A stretch of 64,000 nucleotides of DNA. Source: Arthrobacter sp. MMS18-M83. Lineage in GTDB: Bacteria; Actinomycetota; Actinomycetes; Actinomycetales; Micrococcaceae. Position 1 is the first letter of the stretch; every line of letters begins with the position of its first letter. The position numbers and the translations under genes are program-made. Shown one piece after another: positions 44,124-51,922 of this stretch. The stretch is taken from positions 2,046,001 through 2,110,000 of the forward strand of contig NZ_CP113343.1 in NCBI RefSeq assembly GCF_026683955.1, read 5' to 3'. The notes below the pieces were generated by a model. It was given only the letters and a program-made list of their open reading frames with translations. It was not told where the DNA came from and ran no database searches.

Positions 44124-44515
44124 CAGGATTTTCCTATCTCAAGCGCTGCCAGGTAAGTCTCGCGAGCACGGTCCACCACTTGGGCGTTGGCCTGGTAACC
44201 GCGTTGGGCCACAATTAGGGAACCCATCTGTTCGGCGAGGTCAATGTCCGGGTAGCGGACATAGCCTTGGGCATCGGCCAGCGGATGGTCAGGTTGGTAC
44301 ACGAGCCTGCCCGTTGCGCTGCCTTGAGGTGTGGCCTTGACGTAAACGCCGCTTCCGTTGCTGCCCTCGGCGGCCTCGATATAGCGCGCTTGGAACGCCT
44401 TGCCGTTGCTGCGGGTCGCGGTGTTCATGTTGGCAAGGTTGTCCGAGACGGCGTCGAGCCATTTGCGGTGGACGGTCAGGGCGGAGCCGGCAATTCCGAT
44501 CGCATCAAAAGTCAT
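44123..44515 (-). CDS. flgC: Flagellar basal-body rod protein FlgC
   Basis: A 130-residue protein of normal FlgC length. The rod N-terminal motif is IAGSALTVHRKWLDAVSDNL, then ANMNTATRSNGKAFQA. The C-terminal motif VRYPDIDLAEQMGSLIVAQR, then GYQANAQVVDRARETYL, is diagnostic of FlgC. It forms the proximal rod with FlgB. It shares a base with both flgB and fliE. Confidence 0.96.
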   Translation of the reverse strand: MTFDAIGIAGSALTVHRKWLDAVSDNLANMNTATRSNGKAFQARYIEAAEGSNGSGVYVKATPQGSATGRLVYQPDHPLADAQGYVRYPDIDLAEQMGSLIVAQRGYQANAQVVDRARETYLAALEIGKS

Positions 44516-44856
44516 CAGCTGGTCCTCATGGCGGTGCGGAGGGCCGTGAATTCGCTGCCGACGGCCCGGGCGGCGAACTGGTACCGGAGCACAGTGTCGA
44601 TGTTGGAAAGGGTTTCGGTGTCCAGGTTCACGTTGTTGCCGTTGAGCTGGGTGGGCTCCTGCGACGTCGAGATCGTGGATGCGGCATGCCCATCGCCCGA
44701 GCGCACGGAAGCTGCGAGGGCGTCTTCGAACTGGACCCTTTTGGCGTGGTAGTTCGGGGTGTTGATGTTCGCGATGTTGTTGGCGATGGTGCGCTGGCGC
44801 AATGTCAGCCCGTCGAGCGCGCTACCAAGGGCAACAGAAGTCACTGAATCGAACAC
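44515..44856 (-). CDS. flgB: Flagellar basal-body rod protein FlgB
   Basis: A 113-residue protein with the FlgB pattern: LGSALDGLTLRQRTIANNIA, then NINTPNYHAKRVQFEDALA, and the C-terminal NNVNLDTETLSNIDTVLRYQ. It is slightly shorter than enterobacterial FlgB. It is the first gene of the long flgB-flgE unit. A sigma-28-like promoter lies about 77 bases upstream. Confidence 0.96.
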   Translation of the reverse strand: MFDSVTSVALGSALDGLTLRQRTIANNIANINTPNYHAKRVQFEDALAASVRSGDGHAASTISTSQEPTQLNGNNVNLDTETLSNIDTVLRYQFAARAVGSEFTALRTAMRTS

Positions 44857-44932
44857 GACGGCCTGCCTTCGCGAATAGATATGAAGAGGCCGATCCGTGG
44901 CCGTGCATCGAGCGATCCCTGCTCAACTTCCA

Positions 44933-44959
44933 CCATCGGCACCTACAAGGCATCCGTTA
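44933..44959 (-). promoter_or_regulatory. Sigma-28-like promoter ahead of flgB
   Basis: On the minus strand this reads TAAC, 15 bases, GCCGATGG. It lies in the gap between the fliT-like gene and flgB and would start the flgB-to-flgE transcript with a leader of about 70 bases. Confidence 0.62.
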
Positions 44960-44993
44960 GTCGATCGTGGAAGTTGTTTTCGGTGCTTTCTCT

Positions 44994-45284
44994 TCAGCCT
45001 TGGACGTCAAGGAACAGCGGCCGCGCTGTACTTTGGGTGTCCGGGACGGTGCTGAGGGCGTCCAAGTGGGCCAGAGCGTCGTTGCGGACCTTGCCGAGCA
45101 TGGCCATTGATTCCAGCTGCGCATCAAGGATCCGCCTCGCCCGGTCAGCCAGCTCCACGGGAAGTGGCGCGGCCTCGTGGGGAGGATTCCATGGCGCGGG
45201 TTCTCCGCTGGCGAAGGCTTCTGCGATGTCGGCTTCCAAGCGGTCCAGGATTTCGGACCATTCCTGAACCGAATCAGCCGACAC
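44994..45284 (-). CDS. FliT-like small helical protein in the flagellar operon
   Basis: A 96-residue protein from GTG 45284, which overlaps the fliS stop by 11 bases. It is helical (SVQEWSEILDRLEADIAEAF, then LADRARRILDAQLESMAMLG). Size, helix content and the place directly after fliS match the chaperone FliT of other clusters, but there is no diagnostic sequence. It could also be an unrelated FliS partner. The upstream open frame is antisense to the coding of fliS and is not used. Confidence 0.65.
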   Translation of the reverse strand: MSADSVQEWSEILDRLEADIAEAFASGEPAPWNPPHEAAPLPVELADRARRILDAQLESMAMLGKVRNDALAHLDALSTVPDTQSTARPLFLDVQG

Positions 45285-45714
45285 CGAGCATGCCGTTCGC
45301 CCTGATCGTTGCGGATACCGTGGCCTGGACGGGCAGCTGTGAGGCGGCGTCATGCCAGCCTTGGCGGAGCGGCTCGAGGAGCGCAATGCATTCCTTGGTC
45401 CGGTTGAGGTCGCGGTAGATGTTGGCCCCGATCATGGCTTCCATCGCGTACTGGTAGATGGTCAGCAGCCCGGGCGCCCCATCCCATGCATCGGTCTTCA
45501 AGGTGGAGGACAACTCGGTGACGATCGCCTGTGCATGCAAGAGGTTTTCGCTCGCGGCTTCCCAATTGGCGTTCTCCTGGGCGAACTGGGCGCGGTTCAG
45601 GTCCAGGAGCAGCCGATCATAAAGCATGGTCAGCAGTCGGGCGGGCGGGGCCGAAAGGACGGCGTCGTCGTTGTACCGGGAAAGCTGGCTTGCGCGGAGT
45701 GCTGTGGAAGTCAT
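45274..45714 (-). CDS. fliS: Flagellin export chaperone FliS
   Basis: A 146-residue protein. The FliS pattern is ASQLSRYNDDAVLSAPPARL, then LTMLYDRLLLDLNRAQFAQE and LLTIYQYAMEAMIGANIYRD. FliS binds the C-terminus of flagellin and keeps it unfolded for export. It follows fliD by three bases and overlaps the fliT-like gene. Confidence 0.95.
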   Translation of the reverse strand: MTSTALRASQLSRYNDDAVLSAPPARLLTMLYDRLLLDLNRAQFAQENANWEAASENLLHAQAIVTELSSTLKTDAWDGAPGLLTIYQYAMEAMIGANIYRDLNRTKECIALLEPLRQGWHDAASQLPVQATVSATIRANGMLGVG

Positions 45715-45717
45715 GCT

Positions 45718-47103
45718 TTACGCTCCTGTTGAGGATTTGGGAAGGCTGGCGATCTGGCCAGTGAGCCAGGAAGACTGCGATTGGAGCCCGCCGAGCAGGA
45801 CCTCCATGTTGGTGTAAACGCCCTGCAGCGTCGCACGACGGGCGGCCAGGCGCTGATCCCAATCGGAAATCTGACTGCCCAGATCGGCCACTTCGGATTG
45901 TTGTCCTTTGATCAGGCCGGTAACCGAGCCACTGAACGGATCTGTTGCATTGTTGGCTGCGTCGGACACCCGGGACGCGATGGCCTGGAGTGCTGCTTGC
46001 GTCCCGGCTGGATCCGAGGCCAAGGAGGATTGGAGCTTGGCCGCGTCAAAGGTGAAGTTGCCGTCCTTGGTGACATTAATTCCGTACTCGAACGGAGACT
46101 TCCCGTTCACGGGCATCGACATGGCACTGAAGACGTCGTCGTTGACAGCGCGGACGCTGCTGTTGCCGGTGAAGATCCCGCCCGTGGACGCGGTGACTCC
46201 ATTAGTGCCGCTGGTGGTGTTGACGGCGCTGTACATCGAGACAAATCCGAGCACATCATTGACCGCGTTCACCAAATCCCCGGCCTTCTTGGTGATTCCT
46301 GCGGAGTCGCTCGCGATGTTGACGGTCACCGGCCCGGCCGTGACGACGGAGGCCGTGACTGACACTCCGGGAAGCAACTCGGTGAAGGTGTTGGTTCCGG
46401 AGGTGATTGTCTGTGCTGCCGGCGTGCCGGCGTATAGCGTTGCCTTTGCGTCTTGGGCAGCCTTGACTACGGCGGCCGAGGGATCAGCCATCAGGTCGGT
46501 CGCGGTGCCCGCACTCACCTGTGCTGCGGTGCCTTGGTAGACGCTGAAGGCCCCAGCCGATCCGGAGGTGGCCGCGGTCAGCTGAAGGCGGTAGGTTCCG
46601 TTGCCCGCCGGGACCTTCACGGCACGCGCCGGGCCGGAGGCTGCGTTGATTGCCGCCACGACGTCGTCAAGAGAAGTGGACGCCGGCGTGATCTCGGTCT
46701 GTTTTCCCGTGGAATCAACCAGTGTCAGGTGCGCCGGTGCACCCGAGCCGTCTGTGGGCCAGCTCGTCATCGCAGCGGTAACGTCTACTTGGGTCTGGGC
46801 CAGTTGGGTGACCGTGACATCGATGGAGCCGGCAGTCGCGGAGGTCGTCACCGTCGCGCTGAGCGACGGAGACGTGGTGGTGGCGGTAAACAGATTGAGG
46901 GCATTCGCCGCGGAGTCGCCGGTGGCGAGATCGCGCATCGCCGCCAGTTTGGTGTTGAAGGATTGGAGGGTGGAGATCATCGTCTGGTCTGAGCCCAGCT
47001 TCGTCTTGAGCTGAGTCTGCGGCAGCGCCTCGACACTCATGAGCGAATCGATGATAGATGTGGTGTTCAAGCCGCTGGCGAGGCCGTCGATCGAGCTTCC
47101 CAC
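45718..47103 (-). CDS. fliD: Flagellar filament cap protein FliD
   Basis: A 461-residue protein from GTG 47103, with AGGAAGGA six bases upstream. The N-terminal FliD motif SSIDGLASGLNTTSIIDSLM and the C-terminal motifs (GINVTKDGNFTFDAAKLQSS, then ISDWDQRLAARRATLQGVY) are clear. The protein caps the filament and helps flagellin fold into it. The longer open frame starting at 47154 runs into the hairpin and has no family support. Confidence 0.95.
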   Translation of the reverse strand: MGSSIDGLASGLNTTSIIDSLMSVEALPQTQLKTKLGSDQTMISTLQSFNTKLAAMRDLATGDSAANALNLFTATTTSPSLSATVTTSATAGSIDVTVTQLAQTQVDVTAAMTSWPTDGSGAPAHLTLVDSTGKQTEITPASTSLDDVVAAINAASGPARAVKVPAGNGTYRLQLTAATSGSAGAFSVYQGTAAQVSAGTATDLMADPSAAVVKAAQDAKATLYAGTPAAQTITSGTNTFTELLPGVSVTASVVTAGPVTVNIASDSAGITKKAGDLVNAVNDVLGFVSMYSAVNTTSGTNGVTASTGGIFTGNSSVRAVNDDVFSAMSMPVNGKSPFEYGINVTKDGNFTFDAAKLQSSLASDPAGTQAALQAIASRVSDAANNATDPFSGSVTGLIKGQQSEVADLGSQISDWDQRLAARRATLQGVYTNMEVLLGGLQSQSSWLTGQIASLPKSSTGA

Positions 47104-47151
47104 GGTTAGTCCTTCCTGATGATCTGGTCGTGTTGTAGAGGATCCGGACGC

Positions 47152-47193
47152 CAATGGCGGCCAAGGGGGGATTACCCGCCCTGACCGCCATTG
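47152..47193 (-). terminator. Possible hairpin terminator after fliC
   Basis: CAATGGCGG (47152-47160) and CCGCCATTG (47185-47193) form a nine-base perfect stem with a 24-base loop, 32 bases after the fliC stop. There is no T run, so it may only reduce readthrough into fliD. Confidence 0.5.
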
Positions 47194-47200
47194 CCGCTTA

Positions 47201-47227
47201 TTGTCGGTCTCTCACCGGAAGGTCTTA
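47201..47227 (-). promoter_or_regulatory. Weak sigma-28-like candidate ahead of fliD
   Basis: On the minus strand this reads TAAG, 15 bases, ACCGACAA, overlapping the end of fliC. The spacing matches the other flagellar motifs but the boxes are weaker. A message from here would carry the 47152-47193 hairpin in its leader. Confidence 0.35.
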
Positions 47228-48103
47228 GCGCAGGAGGGAAAGAACACCCTGGCCGGACTGGTTCGCCTGGGCAAGCATTGCAGTACCCGCCTGGGACATG
47301 ATGTTGGCCTTGGTGAACTTGACCATTTCCGCAGCCATGTCCGTGTCGGTGATGCGGGACTGCGCAGCCTGGAGATTCTCCCCGGAGACCTGGAGGGTCT
47401 TCGTGGCGTGCTCCAGGCGGTTCTGGGTTGCACCCAGGTCCGCACGCTGAGCGGAGACAGCCGCGATGGCGGAATCGATGGACGCGATCGTGGTCGTGGC
47501 CTTGGCGCTGGTGCTCACGTCGAAGCCTGCTGCGGTGGTGGCGCTGGAGAGCGTTCCAACTGCTGTAGCGACGTCGCCGACCTTGACCGAGATCTTGTCG
47601 TTAGCGGAACTGCCAGCGCCGACCTGAATGTCCAGGCTGCCCGCAGTGGCTACCTGCCCCGCCGACACGCCGTTACCCGTGGCACCCTTGAGCAGGTCGA
47701 TACCATTGAAGTTGGTGGACTGCGTGAGACGGTCCAGTTCCTTGCCCAGCGAGTCGCCTTCACCCTTGATAGCGGTGCGGGCTGCGGCGTTGTTAGTGTC
47801 GGACGAGCCCTGGACAGCGAGGTCACGCATGCGCTGGAGGATCGAGTGGACTTCGGTCAGGGCGCCTTCAGTGGTCTGGATGACCGAGATGCCGTCCTGG
47901 GCGTTACGGGCGGCCACGGCCGAACCGGAAACCTGGGACTTGAGGCCCTCGGAGATTGCCATGCCGGCGGCGTCATCAGCTGCACGGTTGATGCGCAGGC
48001 CGCTGGAAAGCTTCTCCATCGACTTGGACACCTCGTTCTGCGTGTTGCTGAGGTTGCGGTAAGCGTTGTTCGCCATCAGGTTGTTGTTGATTGCCATGCC
48101 CAT
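47225..48103 (-). CDS. fliC: Flagellin FliC
   Basis: A 292-residue flagellin. The conserved N-terminal D0/D1 region (NNNLMANNAYRNLSNTQNEV, then SMEKLSSGLRINRAADDAAG) and the C-terminal D0 region (MVKFTKANIMSQAGTAMLAQ, then ANQSGQGVLSLLR) are both complete. Only about 100 residues lie between them, so the surface domains D2/D3 are almost absent. The ATG at 48103 is preceded by GGAGGAA; a second ATG at 48097 (MAINNN) is possible. A sigma-28-like promoter lies about 62 bases upstream. It is the only flagellin gene in the window. Confidence 0.97.
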   Translation of the reverse strand: MGMAINNNLMANNAYRNLSNTQNEVSKSMEKLSSGLRINRAADDAAGMAISEGLKSQVSGSAVAARNAQDGISVIQTTEGALTEVHSILQRMRDLAVQGSSDTNNAAARTAIKGEGDSLGKELDRLTQSTNFNGIDLLKGATGNGVSAGQVATAGSLDIQVGAGSSANDKISVKVGDVATAVGTLSSATTAAGFDVSTSAKATTTIASIDSAIAAVSAQRADLGATQNRLEHATKTLQVSGENLQAAQSRITDTDMAAEMVKFTKANIMSQAGTAMLAQANQSGQGVLSLLR

Positions 48104-48164
48104 GATGTATTCCTCCGTGATTGGGTCTTCGTACTCCAGGCCATCCGTGGCCTGTCACTTCTGG

Positions 48165-48191
48165 TTATCGGAACGGGGAAGCCCGGGGTTA
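48165..48191 (-). promoter_or_regulatory. Sigma-28-like promoter ahead of fliC
   Basis: On the minus strand this reads TAAC, 15 bases, TCCGATAA, close to the sigma-28 consensus. The leader to the fliC start would be about 55 bases. The other unit in this intergenic region has a matching motif in the opposite direction at 48284-48309. Confidence 0.65.
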
Positions 48192-48283
48192 GCAAAAACC
48201 TGCTAGGAATCTGCTTCTGCCGACAAATTGGACTATCCGCCACTTGACTGGACAAAGCATCCAAAGCGTGCATCAACAACTAC

Positions 48284-48309
48284 TAACGCATGGGGGAGAC
48301 GGCCGATAG
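48284..48309 (+). promoter_or_regulatory. Sigma-28-like promoter ahead of flgN-flgK-flgL-fliW
   Basis: TAAC, 14 bases, GCCGATAG on the plus strand, 89 bases before the flgN start. The -10 box equals the one ahead of fliM. Confidence 0.62.
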
Positions 48310-48397
48310 TTGTTTCTAGCGCGGTGAAGGCACAGGGGAAAGTGCTTTCTCGCGGGAACGCACCCGAAAACCAACCCGGAACTGGAGTTGACCCGCC

Positions 48398-48898
48398 ATG
48401 GCCATCCATGAACTGTCGGCCCTGCTGTGGCGAGAGCGTGAGCTGCTGGATCTGCTGACATTCAAGCTGGAGGAAGAGCAGTTGCTGCTCACGGCAGGCA
48501 AATCCCGCTGGTTGCCACACGGCACGCGGGAAGTGGAACAGGTCCTGGAGCACCTTTCCAAGGCAGGCCTGGCCAGGGCTGTGGAAGTAGCGGCCGTGGC
48601 AGAGCAATGGGGCCTGCCCGCGGAGGCCTCGCTGGGCGAACTGGCCTCGGCCGCCCCGGACGAGGCCTGGGCTGATGTCCTGTCCGCGCACCTGAACGCC
48701 ATGCACCAGCAGACCGCCACCATCAAGGAGCTGCGTGATTCCAACGAGCAGTTCCTTCGCGCCGCCGTCCGCTCCACGCAGGAAACCATGGCGGACCTGA
48801 AGCCGGCTGCCGGGACCTACGACTCCCACGGCCGGACCGGACCCCGGGGCAGGACCGGAGACTCAACCCCGTCCCGCCTTTTCGACCAGCAATTCTGA
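48398..48898 (+). CDS. flgN: FlgN-type flagellar export chaperone
   Basis: A 166-residue helical protein with the FlgN pattern: LSALLWRERELLDLLTFKLE, then EEQLLLTAGKSRWLPHGTRE and LNAMHQQTATIKELRDSNEQ. FlgN proteins escort FlgK and FlgL to the export gate. It lies 44 bases before flgK, which agrees. The last 25 residues are polar and probably disordered. Some residues differ from known FlgN, so the name rests on both position and pattern. Confidence 0.88.
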   Translation: MAIHELSALLWRERELLDLLTFKLEEEQLLLTAGKSRWLPHGTREVEQVLEHLSKAGLARAVEVAAVAEQWGLPAEASLGELASAAPDEAWADVLSAHLNAMHQQTATIKELRDSNEQFLRAAVRSTQETMADLKPAAGTYDSHGRTGPRGRTGDSTPSRLFDQQF

Positions 48899-48942
48899 CC
48901 GGAACTCGCCAAACGCAGCCCCGGACCACCAAAGGACAAGCA

Positions 48943-50364
48943 GTGAGCACATTCGGCGGACTCAACACGGCCTACCTGGGCCTCACCGCAGCACAGCAGG
49001 GCATCAATCTTGCCGGGCAGAACATCGCCAACGCGGGCACTGACGGCTACACGAGGCAACGTATTGAACAATCGGCCGTCGGCTCGCCGGTACGCACGGG
49101 TCTCAGTGCCGCCGGGGCACAGGCAGGCCAAGGCGTGTCTGTGGACGGGATCGCCCGCCTGGGCAACGCCTTCCTCGACGCCGGCGTGCGCTCCACTGCC
49201 GCCCAAGCCGGGTACGCAGGCCTGAGGTCCACCGAACTTCAACGGATCGAGGGGTCCCTTAACGAGCCCGGGGCTGCCGGAATATCGACGGCTCTGCAGA
49301 GCTTCTGGTCCTCGTGGCAGGGAGTATCAAACCACCCGGGCGAAGCGGCGCCGGCCCGCGCGGTCCTTCAAGCCGGCACAACCCTTGCCGAGACTGTTTC
49401 AACGGGTTACCGGGCTTTGGATTCGCAGTGGACGCGCGTCCGTGGGGAAGCGGCAACCACCGTTGCCACGCTGAACGATGCCGCAGCCCGGGTGGCTGGT
49501 CTCAACGCGACCATCCGCTCCGTGACCGCCTCGGGCGGCTCTGCCAACGAGCTCATCGATGCCCGCAACCAGGTGACTGAAACCATCGCGTCCCTGGCCG
49601 GGGGAACCGTCCGGGAAAACACCGATGGCACGGTGGATGTTTTCGTCGGAGGCAATGCCATCGTCTCCGGCACGTCGCACCGCGATCTCACTTTGACCGG
49701 GCAAGCGACCATGGGTGCACCCGGCTCAGCGGTGCAGTTGGAGTGGGCCGACCGACCCGGTGGAGCTGTCCCCCTCGACGGCGGAAAGCTCGCCGGAGCC
49801 GTATCCCTCCTCTCCCCCGCCGCAGCCGGTGGGACGGGAGACGCCATCTCCGAGGCGGCTGCCTCCTACAACGCCTTCGCCACCAAACTCATGAACGACG
49901 TCAATGCCGTTCACCGCACCGGGCAGTCCACAACCGGCGTCACTAACCTCGATTTCTTCTCGACTACCCCGGGCCTCCCCGCAGCACTATCCCTCAGCGT
50001 GGTCCCGGCGAGCGCCGCGGGGATCGCTACCGGCGCTCCGGGTTCCGGCGCCCTCGACGGCAAGATTGCGGACGCTGTGGCCCAAACCGGCGTCGGGCCC
50101 TGGTCCCCCGACGCCTTCTGGACCGGCATCGTGACCGGCATCGGCACGGTTTCCCGTTCGGCGCAGCAGCACGAGCAGCTCGCCAGCGCGGCGAGCGCGG
50201 CCGCCGTCGGGCAACGTTCCTCCGGCGCGTCCGTCAGCCTTGACGAAGAAAACATCAGCCTGCTCACCAACCAGCACGCCTACCAGGCGGCGGCACGGGC
50301 AATGACCGCAGTAGACGAAGCCCTCGATGTCCTGATTAATCACACCGGATTGGTGGGAAGGTAA
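48943..50364 (+). CDS. flgK: Flagellar hook-associated protein FlgK
   Basis: A 473-residue protein starting with GTG, preceded by AAAGGA. The N-terminal rod/hook motif (LNTAYLGLTAAQQGINLAGQ, then NIANAGTDGYTRQR) and the C-terminal motif (VSLDEENISLLTNQHAYQAA, then ARAMTAVDEALDVLINHTG) are typical. It joins hook and filament with FlgL. The central region is Ala/Gly-rich and shorter than in enterobacteria (about 550). Confidence 0.96.
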   Translation: MSTFGGLNTAYLGLTAAQQGINLAGQNIANAGTDGYTRQRIEQSAVGSPVRTGLSAAGAQAGQGVSVDGIARLGNAFLDAGVRSTAAQAGYAGLRSTELQRIEGSLNEPGAAGISTALQSFWSSWQGVSNHPGEAAPARAVLQAGTTLAETVSTGYRALDSQWTRVRGEAATTVATLNDAAARVAGLNATIRSVTASGGSANELIDARNQVTETIASLAGGTVRENTDGTVDVFVGGNAIVSGTSHRDLTLTGQATMGAPGSAVQLEWADRPGGAVPLDGGKLAGAVSLLSPAAAGGTGDAISEAAASYNAFATKLMNDVNAVHRTGQSTTGVTNLDFFSTTPGLPAALSLSVVPASAAGIATGAPGSGALDGKIADAVAQTGVGPWSPDAFWTGIVTGIGTVSRSAQQHEQLASAASAAAVGQRSSGASVSLDEENISLLTNQHAYQAAARAMTAVDEALDVLINHTGLVGR

Positions 50365-50367
50365 ACC

Positions 50368-51255
50368 ATGCTGAACCGTGTCACGAGCCTGACGATGTCC
50401 GCGGCCGCTCAACGGAACCTGCAGGCCGGGCAGTCCAAACTCGCCGCCCTGCAGGACAAGGCGAGCACCCTCAAGAACATCACCCGCCCTTCGGACGACC
50501 CCGCTGCCACTGCGAATCTCCTTGCCACCAAGGGCCAACTCAGTGCCGCGGCGCAGTACGGAAACAACATCAGCGACGGCAACGGGTGGCTCACCACGGC
50601 AGACTCGGCCCTCGGCATGGCCACGAACATCCTCAACCGCGTGCGGGACCTCACCCTCCAAGCGGCCAACGGCTCCGTCAACGGCACCGCCAAGGAGGCG
50701 ATCGCCGTCGAACTCGAAGGCCTCAACAAGGATCTCCTCGCCCAGGCGAATACCCAATATCTGGGCCGCAACATCTTCGCTGGAAGTTCCGATTCCGCGG
50801 GGGCGTTCAGCAATGCCGCGCCGCCCGTGTACAACGGAACGCCAGGTGGCACGGTGGAACGCCGGGTTGATGCGTCGCAGACAGTGCGGGTAGACACCGA
50901 CGGCGGTGCGATCTTCGGCGACGGCGCCGGTTCGGTTTTCGCTTTGGTGAGTAACGTCGTCGCTGACATCCGCTCCGGAGCGAATGTCAGCAGCCGTTTG
51001 CCGGCAATCGGTGACAGGATCAAGGCAGTCATCGGGGGGCGCGCGGAGGTCGGCGCACGGCAGGCCAAGCTGTTGAGTGCCCAGGATTCCATCGATGGGC
51101 TGAAGTTGACGCTGGACGCGCGGCGTTCCGGTATTGAAGACGCTGATATAGGAAAGACGGTCCTGGACTTGAAACTGCAGGAAACCAACTACCAGGTTGC
51201 CCTCGCGGTCACCGCCAAGGCACTCCAGCCAACGCTCATGGATTTCCTGCGATGA
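50368..51255 (+). CDS. flgL: Flagellar hook-associated protein FlgL
   Basis: A 295-residue flagellin-like protein. The N-terminal region (MSAAAQRNLQAGQSKLAALQ, then STLKNITRPSDDPAATANLL) is diagnostic. ANTQYLGRNIFAGSSDSAGA matches the FlgL middle region. The C-terminal part (DIGKTVLDLKLQETNYQVAL) resembles flagellin D0. It joins FlgK to the filament. It starts three bases after flgK and overlaps fliW by four. Confidence 0.95.
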   Translation: MLNRVTSLTMSAAAQRNLQAGQSKLAALQDKASTLKNITRPSDDPAATANLLATKGQLSAAAQYGNNISDGNGWLTTADSALGMATNILNRVRDLTLQAANGSVNGTAKEAIAVELEGLNKDLLAQANTQYLGRNIFAGSSDSAGAFSNAAPPVYNGTPGGTVERRVDASQTVRVDTDGGAIFGDGAGSVFALVSNVVADIRSGANVSSRLPAIGDRIKAVIGGRAEVGARQAKLLSAQDSIDGLKLTLDARRSGIEDADIGKTVLDLKLQETNYQVALAVTAKALQPTLMDFLR

Positions 51256-51668
51256 GTACGGCACTGGCTTTTAGTGAGCTGAGCTTCACAGCACCGATGC
51301 CCGGACTTGAAGCCGCCGAGGGGTTCGCCTTGCGGGGAATCGACGGCGCCCCCGGACTCTACGCGATGGAGTCAGCCAACCCGTGGATCCGGATGTTCCT
51401 GGCCGACGCTGCCGTCTATGTTCCGGACTACGCCCCCGCCATCCCCCACTCAACCCTGGAGGTTCTCGGCTTGGACCGGACTGCGTTGGACCGGGAAGAG
51501 CTGGACGGGCCAGGGTTGGCAACGGTCCTCGTAGTCGTTAACCCGACTCCGGAAAAAACCACCGTGAACCTCGCGGCCCCGATCGTGCTGAACTCGGAAA
51601 CAGGACGCTGCACGCAAATCGTGCTGGACGGCGACGGCTACTCCCTCCGGGCCGAACTGAGCGCCTGA
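51252..51668 (+). CDS. fliW: Flagellar assembly factor FliW
   Basis: A 138-residue protein. The FliW pattern is seen in MPGLEAAEGFALRGIDGAPG, then LYAMESANPWIRMFLADAAV, and LVVVNPTPEKTTVNLAAPIV. FliW binds flagellin and, when free, antagonises the RNA-binding repressor CsrA to adjust flagellin translation. No csrA follows: a strong terminator begins 24 bases after the stop. It overlaps flgL by four bases. Confidence 0.93.
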   Translation: MSTALAFSELSFTAPMPGLEAAEGFALRGIDGAPGLYAMESANPWIRMFLADAAVYVPDYAPAIPHSTLEVLGLDRTALDREELDGPGLATVLVVVNPTPEKTTVNLAAPIVLNSETGRCTQIVLDGDGYSLRAELSA

Positions 51669-51692
51669 GTAGCCCCGATCACCCTATGTGAG

Positions 51693-51743
51693 AAGTGAGA
51701 TCTCGGCTCTTTCAGCCCGCGAAAGAGCCGAGATCTCACTTTT
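51693..51743 (+). terminator. Strong intrinsic terminator after fliW
   Basis: A 21-base perfect stem (arms 51693-51713 and 51721-51741) with a seven-base loop and following T residues. Key arm sequence: GAGATCTCGGCTCTTTC and its inverse. It ends the flgN-flgK-flgL-fliW unit. Confidence 0.92.
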
Positions 51744-51806
51744 CGCGCGCCACAAAACCAAAATTGTTTGGCAAGACCCCTTGCGTGAAGGCTCCTCCCC
51801 GTCCAT

Positions 51807-51831
51807 ACTAAATGAACGTCATTCATTTAGT
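51807..51831. promoter_or_regulatory. Perfect palindromic operator ahead of the APC permease
   Basis: Arms ACTAAATGAA (51807-51816) and TTCATTTAGT (51822-51831) are perfect inverse copies around CGTCA. AATGAACGTNATTCATT-type sites are bound by TetR-family repressors. No TetR gene lies next to it. It is 92 bases before the start codon. Confidence 0.75.
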
Positions 51832-51922
51832 GACTCTTGTCTCACTGGAGAGCAATCTGGATGACCGAATACCAGAGCATCACCCAGCGACACCTCTCGG
51901 CCATCTAGAAAGAGCCAATCAC

